Shown: positions 1 through 13,650 of the stretch, piece by piece
Numbering within the stretch: the stretch's first letter is position 1
How the letters are laid out: each line of letters begins with the position of its first letter
Assembly (NCBI GenBank): GCA_032622095.1
Contig: CP136061.1
Coordinates: 201,244,244-201,308,243, forward strand
Source of the DNA: Siphonodentalium dalli
Lineage: Eukaryota; Mollusca; Scaphopoda; Gadilida; Siphonodentaliidae
Reading direction: 5' to 3'
DNA: 64,000 bases
The notes under the pieces: model-generated
Seen by the model: only the letters and a program-made list of their open reading frames with translations
Databases searched by the model: none
Told to the model about the DNA's origin: nothing
Translations under genes and position numbers: made by a program

Positions 1-151
1 CGTCCAAAACGGCCACCAGCATCGAAGATTTTCAAATTACCGACACAAATTTAACTGGATTCGTCATATGGGGATAAGGAAATTGTTCATTAAGAATTGT
101 ATTCACTGGTGCTTCTCAACAAACTACAGAACTCTAATCTAATGTCTCAAC

Positions 152-484
152 TCATTTATTGTGATGAGTAATTGATTGACGGAAATGCCCATAACTCTGC
201 TCATCCTCAGCGTAGCCAGTTAAGTCAAAATTGGCACTATTTCGGTATTCCATGCAGATCTCCTCACATTTCATACACCAGTACATCCTGACGTGTCGGC
301 GTCCAAATAACAACAATTCGCATGAATCATTGTAGCCAATTGCAGATCGCAGTAGTTCCATAACTGCATATGGATAGGGATGAAGTGCCATCGATGCGTT
401 GTTGATGTGTAGGACTTCCGACCCCCTCACACAGCGACCACCGATGGCCGCCGTGGAAAACCATCCCCATATAATCCCATGCAC
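152..484 (-). CDS. Unrecognised 110-codon open frame, possible exon
   Basis: The frame reads MHGIIWGWFST and ends SITHHNK. Its composition looks more protein-like than most ORFs here, with well-spread Cys, Trp and His, for example YWCMKCEEICMEY. No domain is recognised and no clear splice sites flank it. It could be an exon whose gene extends beyond the left window edge, or chance. Confidence 0.15.
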   Translation of the reverse strand: MHGIIWGWFSTAAIGGRCVRGSEVLHINNASMALHPYPYAVMELLRSAIGYNDSCELLLFGRRHVRMYWCMKCEEICMEYRNSANFDLTGYAEDEQSYGHFRQSITHHNK

Positions 485-506
485 CCATATATCTCATTCA
501 CGGTAA

Positions 507-790
507 CTGGTGCGGGGTAATATTAGCCAGACCTATGTTCAACCTTGAAGGAGAAGCAGAACTCACATGGCTTGATTATACTTTAGCGCTGGAGACAGAC
601 CGGGCCACTCCGATACACTGTATGTCAACACGGTAACTATTATTTCTATACCAATACTTCTGGTGCGGGGTAATTTTAGCCAGACCTATTTTCAACTTTG
701 AGGGAGAAGCAGAACTCCTATCGCTTGATTATACATTAGCCCTGTGGACGGACCTGGCCAACAGGGGCACTCCGATACACTGCATGTTAA
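507..790. repeat. Direct duplication, two copies of a ~125 bp unit
   Basis: Copies at 507-629 and 660-790 both start 'ctggtgcggggtaa', share 'gccagacctat' and 'gagaagcagaactc', and end near 'ccactccgatacactg'-type sequence. The second has an 8 bp insertion ('aacagggg'). They are separated by about 30 bp. No coding content. Confidence 0.85.
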
Positions 791-3700
791 AATGTTCAGT
801 ACTTCAGGACTTTTAGGATTTTGTTTACTCTATTTAGCTGTTATGTTTCTGCCCAGCTTGAGGGTATATATTATGGGTCAACATTTGGATTTGTCAACAA
901 TACAACGATTATAATGGTAGCATGGTGTTGATCTATGCTATGAACCTGACTGGCATGAAAGGGACATTGAGAGTGGACTATCCGATCATGATTACGCCTG
1001 AATCTTGCTTCATCATTGGTTATAGATTCGATCTTATGCATTTGCATCTGGGTGCTGACTATTCCAGCTCTGCGTTCAATGGATAACATTATTTACGTGA
1101 CACTCAAACGGGCATATAGGTAAAGGGATATACTTTAGGGACACATCATGTCACACTGCCTATTGTTGTTATCATATAACCATAAACATGTATATCCTGC
1201 AATATATACATGGCTATTGTTATATATGCCACACAACGGAGGAGTATATATGGAGCCCAAATTACATAGGGTTATAAGGACATGGCATTCCAGAATAGGT
1301 GTGAGTTATTGTGCCAAGTAATTGCCTGATAGTTTGCACGAAAAAACGTGTTGGTTATTAAAGAAGTCTGCATTTGTGTTATTGTTCTCGTTTTACAACA
1401 GGAGAAAATTTATCATAATTCATCGACTTGAATACATGTCGGCTTGTCACATAAAGCACACAGAAATCTTGGCAGGATGTAAGTAGGGCATCATCGCTAT
1501 TAGTATATTGTTGAAGTTGTTGCATAGTATGATACATTGCACTTCTTTTTCAGAATAAGTCATTATGCTATCTTTTTCCTGCGACCCGAGAATACAATCC
1601 CGGTATTCAGGCAAGGCTTTACATATGATGTGTCCAGGACACAGTTCCAGACAATGCCAAATATTTATCAGGTGGTGATAACAAAGACTCCTTGACAGCT
1701 TTCTATTTTTTCGCGAATGGTCAAGTGCATAATCTACATACTGTTTAAAAAAACACCGAATTATATGCCTGTCATTGGGGTCAAGTGATACAGTCCGTGA
1801 ATGGCGACGTTTGCTTAGAGTTAGTTCCTAATCTCGTGCTAGTATGTTACCACGAGGAAGCGGATAAAGGTATGCACGGTCGGACGCTAGTTATTGTTTT
1901 TATTCTCCTGACGTACATGTAGAAATACTAGAATGTTATGTTTCTCGATGAATAGGAGCTAGGATAAGTCTTCATACTGAAACCAAAGATAGGTCATGTG
2001 TCTTTTCAGTGAACGAGATCGCGGACAGTATTGTCAAAGAGGTGTATGAAACCTTGCTTCTAATTCGCGCGTTGACATGCTACGACATTCACAGACACCT
2101 ATAACATGCAGCCTTGTGACTTAGTAGTCAAAAGCAGTCAAATGTAATGCGACTTTTGCTTCAATTTGTGCTATCTATTAATGTTGACGATGATACTATA
2201 CATCCTACCAAGAGTTTGCATGTCATGTGGGCTATATGATGGTGAGTCATAATGTCGTCAATTCGACCATTAACGCACGTGTTCTTATGTTGTGTAACCG
2301 AACACTGGAACACATCTACCACCAGCAGACACAGACTCCTTAAGAAATCACATTAACACATCTTCGTGCGAACTATATCAGTGATTGGCACATCATACTA
2401 ACTCCCCAGCCTGGTGTACTATGTCCAGGCAGTCATGGCTGGTCGCTCTTTGATTGAGTTCTACAAACCAGACGGATTATACCTCCTCCCGATCTACTGT
2501 GAATACTGAGCTTTGGCTGCAAAGATTCATGTGAATGTAACAAATGATCTTGTTTCACCACAGACTAACGATGCGAGAATGTCTACAATAACCGAAATAG
2601 TGTAAATTTTTACGACTCATAGGATGAGCAGAGTGAGAGAACATTTAAGGAATAGATACGCAAAATATAGAACAGGAAGTAGTAGCATGCCTTGAAAACT
2701 GTTTGGCAACACAATAATATATACTACAAAAGCCATTTCTGTGTTGACAAAAACTCCTCTGTGTAACAACTAATTTCGTTAACAGAAAATATTTCACCTG
2801 AACACATGTTTACATCAGCGATAGGCAACTTGGCATTGGAGGCTGGTAATTTGGGCATACACTTTCCTTATATTACCTATCTAAACTGATCCAAAAGGCA
2901 CATGTTAGTGATGATTGTTTTAATCTTTATATACATTGACTTTTATCAAGTATAAATCAATAAATGAATATCTATAGTCATTAAGACAATCAATTACTCA
3001 TTAGCTTAAATTAAGTGAAATAATAGTAGGGTTCTTCTGTTTGTTTACAGTTACAGTGACCTCATGATTAACAATTCCCTTGTCCCCGGATAACGAACTC
3101 AGTCACGTTTGTGACGGAAAGTGTGAGAAATTTATATTTTGTTGGCCGTTTTGGATGCCATCCTAAACTTATTGTCCAATATGGAGCGCATGTAATGCCG
3201 TATCTATTGTCAGTTGTGATCACTGTCCCGACATGCGCGACACAAATTAGAAAATACCGTTCTGTATAACGTAAGTCTCACTCATAAGTCTTTGTAGTTA
3301 TATTTGTTCAGTTGAAATATATATAATTATATATAATCTTTCCATAACATTCAAGTAAAAATTTAAAAATATACGAAATAGTTGCCAGAATGGTGATCGT
3401 ATGAGGTTTTATGAACTTACTAATTCTAGACCAGTGTTCTTGTGATGTTATACCGTAGCTTATCAAAATTTAATCACAATGTTGTAAATTTTACTGAAAT
3501 TAGTAAAAATCCTCATTTTTCACAATTTTTTTTCAAATGTTAAAATTAGATCACGTTTAGACACCGTTATTTATAATTCCCTTCATCACTCTCTACACTG
3601 TTTTAGTTTATGCTTCTAAAACCAACTTCACAAGCAGCATTCTAAATGTTAACTACATAGTTCGTTTTTCTGATAAAGTTATATTTTAGGGGGTGGGGTT

Positions 3701-4250
3701 AAGTTTACGCTCATATCACATTTTCACAGCAATAATCTTGGCATTCAATTATTAAAATCGTTTTCATATGTCATTGGGGCAATTTTGGAGCCATGTTGCG
3801 GATCAATAGCCCATGTGGTTCACAAGTTATAGCCATTTATATGTGACAATATTTTTCAAAATCCAAGTAATTTTTGGCCATTTCAAAATATTTATCGCAA
3901 TATTTTCTAACTAGCTCATAGATTGGTCTAGTTTTGTATCTCGTGTCATTATATGATCATTTCTGATTAATATAAACGATATATTGTGAAGTTTATAACA
4001 GCAATATTTTTTTTATGCTCCGACAATTGTACTCGAAAAAAGTTTCATTTTATTTTAGGGGTAAGAGTTTTCTTCCCTGAAAAATCTATTTTGGGACACT
4101 TTCTGAAACGGGCAACAAGCAAAATCTGATGCGCCATATGATGACCTTTAATTTGATATATAGAAACTTTTGTTGGAGGGGGGTGCAACCAACTCGAAAA
4201 ATATCTTGCTTGGCCCACGGACTAAGTTGTGTAATGATCTTACATGTGTC
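791..4250. other. Intergenic, nothing recognised
   Basis: AT-rich DNA with scattered stops in all frames, homopolymer T runs near 3525 and 4010, and TA-rich stretches near 3310-3340. I see no gene, RNA or repeat that I can name. The small minus-strand frame at 871-1089 has no supporting motif. Confidence 0.5.
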
Positions 4251-4270
4251 CAAGACACCTTACACCTCAG

Positions 4271-4361
4271 CAGAATGAGGTCCACAGAGGGTGAATTTGG
4301 TGATGCTAACCCGCTATGCGGGGTTGCATCACTAAATTCACCCTCTGGGGACTTCATTCTG
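4271..4361. repeat. Hairpin element, family V copy 1
   Basis: A foldback of about 91 bp with arms 'cagaatgaggtcc...gggtgaatttggtgatg' and their complement. A close relative lies at 35263-35356, so this is a mobile hairpin rather than a local palindrome. Confidence 0.85.
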
Positions 4362-4749
4362 CAAATGACAGACACACTATTTCAAGGCTTGCATGTGTCT
4401 GATCATAGATATCCAATGTACTTAATAGTTTGTCCGTTTAGTTGGCAAGCGGTTAGTCCTAATTTTGTAATGCCACTGGACGTTATTTGTAACTTACTTT
4501 TCCGTTTTAATTTAGGCTAATCAAGATAACTTCTAAAATTTTGCTAATTTGTATTTGCTAGTGACATATTTATTGAAATAAATGCATGAATCACGAAGAG
4601 GTGATGATAGATGTAACTAATAAAATAGTTATGTTCCCCTGCCATTGTCAAAAGATTGTAGAATCTGAGACCGATTTCCGTAATTCATGGTAAATAAAAT
4701 TGTGACAAAATCAGACACAGAAGTTGTGTGAGAATTGACACCAGTGTTC

Positions 4750-4881
4750 GATATAATATAATAAATAATGAATGTCGTGTCGTTGACTATGCCAAAAGAG
4801 TGGTCCTCGAGGAGGAATTCCTCATCTCAGACCACTATTTTGGCATAGTCAACTCCAAGCCATTCATTATCTATATAATAA
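4750..4881. repeat. Foldback element
   Basis: Perfect arms 'gttgactatgccaaaa' (4782 onward) and 'ttttggcatagtcaac' (to 4853), extended by outer arms 'aatgaatg'/'cattcatt'. The loop contains 'gaggaattcctc', itself palindromic. Confidence 0.8.
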
Positions 4882-5040
4882 ATTTTGCTATACGTATACG
4901 CTTTCATTCTACCAATAAGGGCTCATTCTATCAAGAATGGGCTAGCCATGTGACGCTCCCTCAGCCCTAATATGTCTGTCTTTAACCCTTCCATGACTGA
5001 AATTCCTGAAGTTTTGCGAAAACCCTGCTGCCATCGTAGC

Positions 5041-5143
5041 CTCGCATATATAAGAGAATATATTGGCCTAAAAAAGTGAATTATCTTATATATGCGAGTC
5101 TCCCATATATGCGAGTCTCCCCCATGGGAGACTCGTATGTATA
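5041..5143. repeat. Two adjacent hairpins sharing one arm motif
   Basis: 5041-5098 pairs 'ctcgcatatataagag' with its complement. 5105-5143 pairs 'tatatgcgagtctccc' with 'gggagactcgtatgtata'. The motif 'catatatgcgagtctccc' recurs, so one arm can choose between partners. Confidence 0.75.
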
Positions 5144-5434
5144 AGAGGATGTTCTGGCACAGGATATTTAATGCTGCACGAGCGCAGCTCCAGTCGTGAA
5201 AGTGTTAATTAATAGACGAAACATAATAATTTGACATTTTACAATAATTTTTAACATTTTCTATATCTTTTTCTTTTCCGCTTCTGGTGTGGTTGTTTTG
5301 CGGACGAAACGAGTGGTGTGGTGGTCTCTGTCGATGATGTAATATATTCATGTAACATGGCCATTACAACTTTATGCCATCTTAGTGCTTCTTTTTCTTG
5401 TTGGACTCCCCAATGTCGTGTTCTTTATAGGGGG

Positions 5435-5696
5435 ACTGCACACTAAATATGGGACCATCTGCTATTATACTCAACAGAATATATGCAACAGCATGGTGGT
5501 TTTAATAAAAATGAGGTTATGGCTATAGAGTCATTAATTCATTTTCATTATATTACCATGTTGTTTACATCGTTCATAGAGCGCATGGGTGTATTGTGCA
5601 CTCATCCATGCATGGATCAAATTCATTCAGTTGTTGTATATATGATGTTGAGTATAATAGGAGATGGTCCCAATATAGTCGGATTTAGTGTACAGT
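5435..5696. repeat. Foldback element, ~260 bp
   Basis: The left arm (5435-5493) and right arm (5632-5696) are imperfect complements, including 'gggaccatct' with 'agatggtccc' and 'tattatactcaac' with 'gttgagtataata'. The non-complementary centre has no protein signature. Short ORFs that cross it are not genes. Confidence 0.8.
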
Positions 5697-7375
5697 ACCC
5701 AGTTAAGTCGTTGGTCAAGAGTAGAAGTTGACTCCGGTTCGTGGTACAATACTCCAGAAAGAGGGACCCGGTATACCTTGAGTTTTGTACATGTGCGAGT
5801 TTGTGACTTGATGTTTTTTACGCTTAGTACTAGAAGTTGTAGTAGGGCGCGAAGCGCCCAGGATGGTCGAAAAGATCGAGGGATCTTCTCCTTCACCCTC
5901 ACGCTTAGTACGCACACGTTCGTGCATTTTTATGGTGAAATTGACCATCCAGTGTCTTGCTTCTACATTGAGGATGTCGCGATGTCGCATTAACGTATGA
6001 ATAATTTGTCTCGAATAGCTATCGTTTAAAATACGTTTTGCATGACTAAAATATGCGTGACGCTAGATGTTTCTTTTTGCATTTGTGGCGAATAAGGCAA
6101 ACGTGTCTTAAAAACAATCTGCGTACACATTTTGTTGTTGCTTTTGTTGGACACTATTCAGAAAATGTCTCATTGTTGCAGTTTTTATGACCGAGTTAAT
6201 TGCTTTCGATATTTAGGTGTGAACAATGGCTGATGATGTATGTCTCAGTTGGAATATAGACTAAATGTATTGCGAAGTGTCGGGTGTTTATTCTATCAGA
6301 TTAGTAGATTTTTGTTCCGCATTTAGAGGCTTTCTGGTGTGGGGAATGAGAAAACTGCAGTGATAATATTTTGCCGTAGTTATTGTAATATTTTGAAGGA
6401 TTAGTTGTTTTAACGGAATTCTGAAACCAATCTATTTTATATTATAATTTATATATATGCCTAATAATATGATCTTGAGGGCGTTACCATTTCTGACTAT
6501 GGTTTTCATGTCTTCAATTACTAAGTTGTCTCTTGACTAGTTTGTGGTATATTAGAGCGCCGAACATAGATATTATTTGAGGTTCGTATAAATTAGCCTA
6601 GAGCAGTAAATTCGACATCAAGTTTATCGGCCTCGCGTAGTCGATTCGCGTCTGGCAATGGTTGTATTGTCATATAGGGATAACAGATGCATCATTCTCA
6701 TTGAATATTGTTCAGATGTATTAACTCGTGTCCATTGAACTTAAATCGCATTCATACAAATTCTACGGAACAAAGATTGTATTGACACCGAGACTAACCT
6801 TAAAGAGCATTCATTGTTCACTTGTATCTTCCTACATACGACAATCGATATAAAAGCACAATTTAATTGTACTATGTACACTGTACAGTAATTAGGGACG
6901 TAATTTGACCACCACAACGGAATTGATTTATTATAAATTTATTTTAAAACGGGTTGTATAAAAAGTATCACCTCGGCACCATGTACATTAATGCAATACA
7001 ATACCGAGTTAAATGCACAGTTAACAAAAAACAATCGTTCCTACCAAACGATTGTTTTATTTTGTGTCTTGAAAATCACAAAATGTTTAACACTGCATCT
7101 CGTTTTCGAAGAAGAGTTCCAAAATTGCACATTTTCCCCATTGCGCTATAATAAATTTCTCTAGATTTTCAAAGGAGTATACGCTATAGTTTAAAATGTT
7201 TAGTTTTTTAAGAACAATTTGCAATGGCCATCGGTGAGAGGGGTTTTAATAGAGTATACATGTATGTGTTAATCTCTTTACCAAATGGATTCTTCCATCT
7301 GTTGTAAAAGTACGCCTATATGGACTGGTCTATTGTTTATTTGGAGGGATTATTCAGGAAATATAATGATAGTAT
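5697..7375. other. Intergenic, nothing recognised
   Basis: Overlapping ORFs of 90-100 codons at 5627-5993 on both strands have no domain or splice support. A small hairpin, 'aaacaatcgt'/'acgattgttt', lies near 7026-7057. Otherwise featureless AT-rich DNA. Confidence 0.45.
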
Positions 7376-7612
7376 GAAATATAATCATAATATAATCATA
7401 TTATTATTCAGGAAATATAACGTGTATATATAATGTTTTAGTATAGAAAGGGAAAAACCTCCTTGAAACGCCGACACAATTTACAACAATGTGAAATATA
7501 ATCATAATATAATCATATTATTATTCAGGAAATATAACGTGTATTATATATAATGTTTTAGTATAGAAAGGGAAAAACCTCCTTGAAACGCGGACACCAT
7601 TTTCAACAATGT
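7376..7612. repeat. Tandem duplication, two ~118 bp units
   Basis: 7376-7492 and 7493-7612 are almost identical. Each contains 'gaaatataatcataatataa', 'ggaaatataacgtgtat' and 'gtatagaaagggaaaaacct'. The few mismatches indicate a recent event. Confidence 0.92.
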
Positions 7613-9401
7613 GTAATTCTATTACTGGTATCTGCAGATAGGGGTTTCTGTAAGTATCGCAACTAGTATTGTACAGCGTCTGTGCACTCAGAGTGGTTTA
7701 TATAATACCGGTAATATGTATGCTATATAACCGTGTGCAATGATATGCATGGTCTCAATGAACAACAGAAGCAACTCCACGATGATGTCAACGCTGACGT
7801 GCGTACATGCATGCGTGGCCTGCTTAATATGGTAATTGGTTTCATTCGTTCAATTTTGACCAATATAGGTCCATGGCTTCTACTCAGAAATATGTTTGGA
7901 TGAGTTAGAAAAGCAACTCAAACGCGATATACCTGACTATTACCCGTTGGAAGTGTTATGCATGATACGGTACATGTAATGTAATGTAATGTAAAGCGAA
8001 ATCGGCTCACAAGGTTCGCCGAAATTTAATCAGGAAGTATATTGCCTGCAATATGTTTTGATGTTATGAAGTTTCCAGTCAGAACTTCAAATAGTCCTCA
8101 GTTTTCGAATTGGTGGAATATGATATCTACGGGCGTAATCAGAGTAGGGTTTCATAGCATGAACTAACTACTAAAACGTTATATGATTTTGACGAAAGTT
8201 TGGTTTACTGGATCTGGAATACACACCCCTATAGGTTGTGGGTGCATATTGTGATGAAAATATCGGTTGGAGCATAACTTAGGTCGTACGATCCCAAACG
8301 TTTTGGAACCTCTCATCTGGTCACGAATCTAATAAATTTAATATAATTGCTTTGCGAATGTGTGTCATGTAGGCTAATATTTATCTATATGAACACCTAT
8401 AATTGATCATAATTACCGGGGATTTTACTCAATAGCTGGAGGTCAACCCTGGGAAAGTTTATTCGAGAAACATCTATTGTTAATGGCTACATACAGCGTA
8501 GGGCATTTTGAATGGAACTCCAATGCCACTTCCACATGCACGAGAGCGCGAAATTGGACGACGATGAGCATGAGTGATATTCTAACGATTTGGCCTATGG
8601 ATGCTAGGCGCGTTCACACGTGACTAGGAAATTGAATGCTGGTGATGCATGAGAGAGAAGAATTATTATTATTTAAGAATTTATTCTCCGGCCGTATATA
8701 CTTCCAGCCTAACTTTCAGCCTAAACTTGTGGTTTTTTATTTATTTATATAATTATCATATTATAATAAACTACTATAATAGCAACCACAAGCGCGCGTT
8801 GATGCTTATATACCTTAGACGCAGGTGAATGATGACGTCATATAATTTTTACTATATTTCTATAGCGGTGAGCCAAATTCCGGTGGCGTGTACGTTTATT
8901 TGTGAAATTGACACGTGACTTCCGGTTAGCAACTGTCTGGAGATTGTAAAATTGCGGAATCGGCGGTTATATTATGTTATGATATAACATAATAATGCCG
9001 GCTGTGAGATGAAAATCAAATTGTCAACTTGACAACTTCCGAAAAATTCACATGTGATTTAGACATATTAGTTTCATTTAGACCAATTTCGTTAGTTACC
9101 AAACCATATATAGAAGACGTCATGGCACGGTGTCATGTTGGAATCATAAAACATAAAATCGATTTCCCCGAACTTCGGAATTTGGATCTGGTCCAAGTAC
9201 TATAATCGGAAATAATAATCTGGTGTGTATCTGCTTTATTAAGTTGGTATATTTGTGTTAATATTAGTTTACCTTCTCACACTATCAATACAAATGCTCT
9301 GCGATTAAGAACCACCCGACTTGCGTTTATGTAAACTTGTAATACACACGTGTGGAAATATTAGAGAAAGATGATTTATTGGCAAAAGGGCATACATTAT
9401 A
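7613..9401. other. Intergenic with small simple repeats
   Basis: (ATGTA)n-like run near 7975-7994. A perfect palindrome, 'attatgttatgatataacataat', near 8970-8992, half of which recurs at 10191-10203. No coding potential recognised. Confidence 0.45.
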
Positions 9402-9857
9402 CTTTAAAGGTACTCAATCCGATTCGATGGTCCCTTCGTCATCAGATTCCAACAACAACAACATTTTTTGAAATGCCGCTTTAGTTATCAAAATATATTA
9501 ATTGCCCAAACAAAATTCTAACCACATGTACAGTCAACTATATAGTATAAAATTCCCCAAAACCTGTTATTTATCAATATCTTGTTCTACGAAATTTTGC
9601 CGGCTTGTCAAATATCTGACACAAAAAAGCCACATGATTTTAGAGTTATCCATCTTCATCCGCCATTTGGTCCGAGACCGTCTCTCGTCGACTTTTTACT
9701 GGGCCATTCAAAAGTATCGGTGGTGAAAATTATAGATTTCAAAAATCGATATCGAGCTTTGATGGGTGGGTTCGTCGACTCGAATCAAATATGTTTTACC
9801 CCCGAAGTCAAGGAAATAGTAATTTTAGAGCGTTAATTCGTATTATGCATCTTTAAA
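9402..9857. mobile_element. MITE family I, copy 1
   Basis: Starts 'ctttaaaggtactcaatccg' and ends 'gcatctttaaa' followed by TA. It shares the internal block 'gactcgaatcaaatatgttt' and 'tacccccgaagtcaa' with copies at 27772, 36034 and 46813. Two short ORFs inside (9502-9836) are by-products. Confidence 0.8.
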
Positions 9858-12255
9858 TACAAAGCATGGATATTCATTACATGGGTTTAGATATTTGTCT
9901 TGTAAACCAGTTTCTTGCCCATTTGGGGGAAAGTGTGATATAGAAAACTACATACACAACTCCCTAGAGTGAACATACCGATGTAAATGGCTGTCTTGTC
10001 CACCCATTATAGTTTTTGGATCAACTCCGGCTATATATGACAGAGATGTGGTGTTCAGTTATATAAATATGGTTGGATATATGTCCAAAACGGATCCTAT
10101 GGGGATGGTATTGTACGTCTCGTCGGTTACTTGCATGTAGATAAACATAATGAAGCAGTCCTAATTATGTTTGATACCCCTGGCATACATGATATAACAT
10201 AATAATGCAGGACATCTGCATGGTTGCCGGCTATGTTGTGATGTAAAGCTAGCCATATAACTCATAGTCATCAAGTTTTCCTGAAGAGCCATGGATTTTC
10301 TCTCATACTTATAGGTCAAAGGTACGTCTTTATAAAACAATATAGACCTCTCAGCATGTGTCTGTAGAACGTCATCGATTGGAGGGGGTTATACAATGTT
10401 AATGAGACCATTTAAAACCAGAATCCGAAGCAGTTCCAGAAAATTTGCATGAGCGTATACGACGTAGCTGTTCGATATATTGAACGCACATCACTTGTTT
10501 CAACAGTCGTTTAATGGTGTGCATACATAATATCGATATAATGTCAAGACATATCTCGAAGCACATGAAACAATACACTATAAATGACTATAAAGTTATA
10601 CAACACAATTAAATGGCCTACTAGCACACATGTATGTAAACTATCCTCAGCCAGAGATATATAGAGGGTCTCTGTGTCCACATTGACATTTCCAACTGCA
10701 ACAACCTCTTTGAATCAGACAAAAATCCCAGGTTTGAGAAATTTTATTTGGATTGAAACTGTCATGCAACTGTTGAACCGATACACATATTTATTACATA
10801 TCTATCAACGTAATTCGCATGGTCGCACGAGTTTCCAGGCGTGTGGTAATTCTCAGAATCGCACTAGTGCAATCTGTCGACGGAACTATTTCATTCAGTG
10901 TTGTTAGACTGGTTCTCGCCGTTACTATTTTTAATTTTTAAACGCAAGGGTGAACCCACTTGCCAAAATCGCAGCGCGCTGATTGGGTTATATTTTTGGA
11001 AAAGCTATTAGAATTTAATTTCAAACGCATCATTAACTAGAATGCACTCACTTGAGCTGCCTATACTTGCGCCCATCAAGGGTGTGAAGACGATTGGTTG
11101 CCGATGATGCTATATATCATATACCAATGGGTTAAATTACTAGTTTGACTAGAATGACTTGTGTATGCCATTGCACTTCAGCGGAAAAAAACATCAAAAT
11201 CAATTGCACATACCGACACAATTAAATAAAAGACACGTTAGTCTTTGATTAAACGTGTGTAATTGTGAAGATGCCATTAGCGACTGATCTACAGTCTTCG
11301 GGAACATATCACCATAATGCCTATTGCGTTGAGAATGAGAAAGCTTGTTTTCCCAGTTAATAAATAAGGCATTTTAATAATCCATGTTTCCACATTCACA
11401 TTTTTCAGTGTAATTGTTTCTCAATTTAACCATGCGATCGACTGTTTGGCCGGACATGGTTTATAAATATGCACCAGGATCTTTCGGAAATGTTTTGAAC
11501 TTCGAAGAAAGTTTCCAGAAATATGTTCGCACCTCACTGTCTCTGCGAAAATAAAAACGATTCCGCACGATTTTAGACTTGATCTCAACTCATTTCCCGA
11601 GTTCAAGTTACACAAAATAGGCTTCTAATGGGCCGTACTATTGCTCACTTTTATTTTCCATGCAGGGTATATATATATATAATATATTTATAATAATAAA
11701 ACACGAAGCTGTTGGCAGATGGACCAGTTTAGCCTGCCCGTGTAATACGAGTCTCAGCTGTCTGGACATCGACGCAATCATCATGTCTGGTGTTTTGCGC
11801 GCCCTGTGACGTCCTGATGTGCGTCGTGACGCCATGGCGTCTTATTCGGTTTCAAGAAAGAAATGTTTCTATATTCATTTTTTAACGATTTATTACCAAA
11901 ATAAAACCAGATAACAATGCAATTTAAGTATATACGTGGATTTAATTTCTAATTGGTGCAACCGTTTCATATTAGCGCATGTGCATTCTTTACATTATGT
12001 ACTTCCGGTTTGACGTAACATATTCACGGAAGGACAGATAAACAGACAAATAAACAGATATCCGGACCGAAAACATTACTTGCATAGACTGGCGCAAGTA
12101 AAGATGGTTCAAGGTCACTCGCGGATAGACGGGCTCCCTGTCTGATTGTTGCGTTAACCCTACAATGCCGTTAAAACTCAATTAAATTCACATTTCTGTA
12201 CCGGAGATATACGATTGTGAGTCAACTTACTATGATACGGAGATATGTAATAACA
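9858..12255. other. Intergenic, nothing recognised
   Basis: Many short ORFs without support (10674-10907, 11421-11615, 11638-11835, 11990-12181). A TA-rich run near 11669-11694. No RNA gene or nameable repeat. Confidence 0.45.
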
Positions 12256-12419
12256 ATAGAACCGCATGAGTGTCTGGATTTTGACGAATTATCGCACTCG
12301 ATTTGTTGGCGGAACGCGATACCTCTCGTACGGGACTGCGTCCCGTACTCGAGGTATCGCTCCGCCAACAAATCGAGTGCGATAATTTAGTCACAATCCA
12401 GACACTCATGCGGTTCTAT
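12256..12419. repeat. Near-perfect 164 bp palindrome
   Basis: The left arm from 'atagaaccgcatgagtgtct' and the right arm ending 'agacactcatgcggttctat' pair over about 78 bp each with only a few mismatches. The short loop is around 'gggactgcgtcccg'. The arms contain 'ctcgatttgttggcgga'. Confidence 0.93.
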
Positions 12420-12480
12420 CTATTTATTATACGCCCACCATTTGATTATAAAACAAGTTTCAGTTAGATAAATATCGTTA

Positions 12481-12508
12481 CCCCCCCCCCCCCCCCCCCC
12501 CCCCCCCC
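12481..12508. repeat. C28 homopolymer tract
   Basis: An uninterrupted run of 28 C. The length may be an assembly or polymerase-slippage estimate. It lies 61 bp past the palindrome. Confidence 0.9.
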
Positions 12509-12509
12509 A

Positions 12510-13590
12510 GAAGGCGGTATAAAAATGTTCACATTTATACTAGCCGTGCATGAGCCGCGACCGGTCGACTTGCGTGTATATAAATGTACTGATTGTAATT
12601 GATATTATAGTACATAAATTATATAGTAATGAAAATTGTTCACCTGGAGTCCTCATGCTATTGTAAATAATGTACATATTGTAAATTATTTTCTCCGTAC
12701 CTGTATTTATAAGGCGACGAGAATAAAGAATTGAATACGCGAATGGAATATTTCTAAATCCCTGTGAATATGTTTCATTATTCTCTATCACGATAATATT
12801 GTTTTGTGTTGTAATTCGACATTCTTCTGGGGAAATTAATGGATTAAAATGGGAACGTTATTTCTATGTGGTGGGCAGCAAAGCAAGACTGAGTAAGTGG
12901 GCAGAGATTAACTGTTAGCCTTATACTGCATCGATTTAAATTGTTTATGAGAACATTTATTGTTGTAAATGGTGAATTTATTTGGAAACGCGAATAATAG
13001 TAATTCAAAATTCTCATCCTGACTTATAAATGTATGAATGACCGCGCCGCAATGTATCGGTCTAGTTTACTATTACATTATGTTCCTGGCATATCGGCTC
13101 TCAGATTATCCACAGAAAACTACATTAAGGGAGAAACAGGCAGTTTGGTTACATATGAAGATTTTGCCCTTTCTGTTGTAAGTCCGAATATACATGTTAC
13201 ATGTATCTTCTGAAACGGTCTCCCGGATAAGTTAAGATTCTATCTACCATTCGAAGATTTCAATTCTGGGTTGAACGAAAGAGCTTCCAAGACTTAAAAT
13301 GCAGTTGTAAATCCAAATTATGCAAATGTAAATAGTTTGCGCATTATCTATTTATGTATGTGTATTCAGGTTTACTGCACATCAGTAGTATACAAGAAAA
13401 CCCGCGAAAACAAAACAAAATCACATTTAATGTTCTAAGTTAAGTTATTTCCTCATGTATCTGTAATGGGTATGCGCGCAGGATCAGTTCGGATGTGAGC
13501 GCACACTGCATAAAAAGAATCTTTGTGAAAATAAACCCTCTCAAATTAGTCTCAATACTTTAGAAAATAGAATTAACCTAAAAATAACAA
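12510..13590. other. Intergenic, possibly including an old retroelement tail
   Basis: The stretch ending 'gacgagaataaagaattgaa' near 12716-12735 resembles the 3' end of a non-LTR element or a polyadenylation site, but I cannot link it to any ORF. The rest shows nothing recognisable. Confidence 0.3.
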
Positions 13591-13594
13591 AATC

Positions 13595-13650
13595 CTTCGG
13601 AATAGAGAACCTTCGGAATAGCGGACCTTCGGGATAGCGAACCTTCATAA
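13595..13650. repeat. Short 15-16 bp tandem repeat (CCTTCGG-phased)
   Basis: Three to four units of the type 'ccttcggaatagcga'. Closely similar units occur at 35207-35245 ('ccttcgggctagtgaa'). Confidence 0.7.

Noticed and set aside
5627-5993. Overlapping ORFs of 82-101 codons on both strands
   Set aside because: They partly lie in a foldback, have no domain or splice signals, and are mutually antisense.
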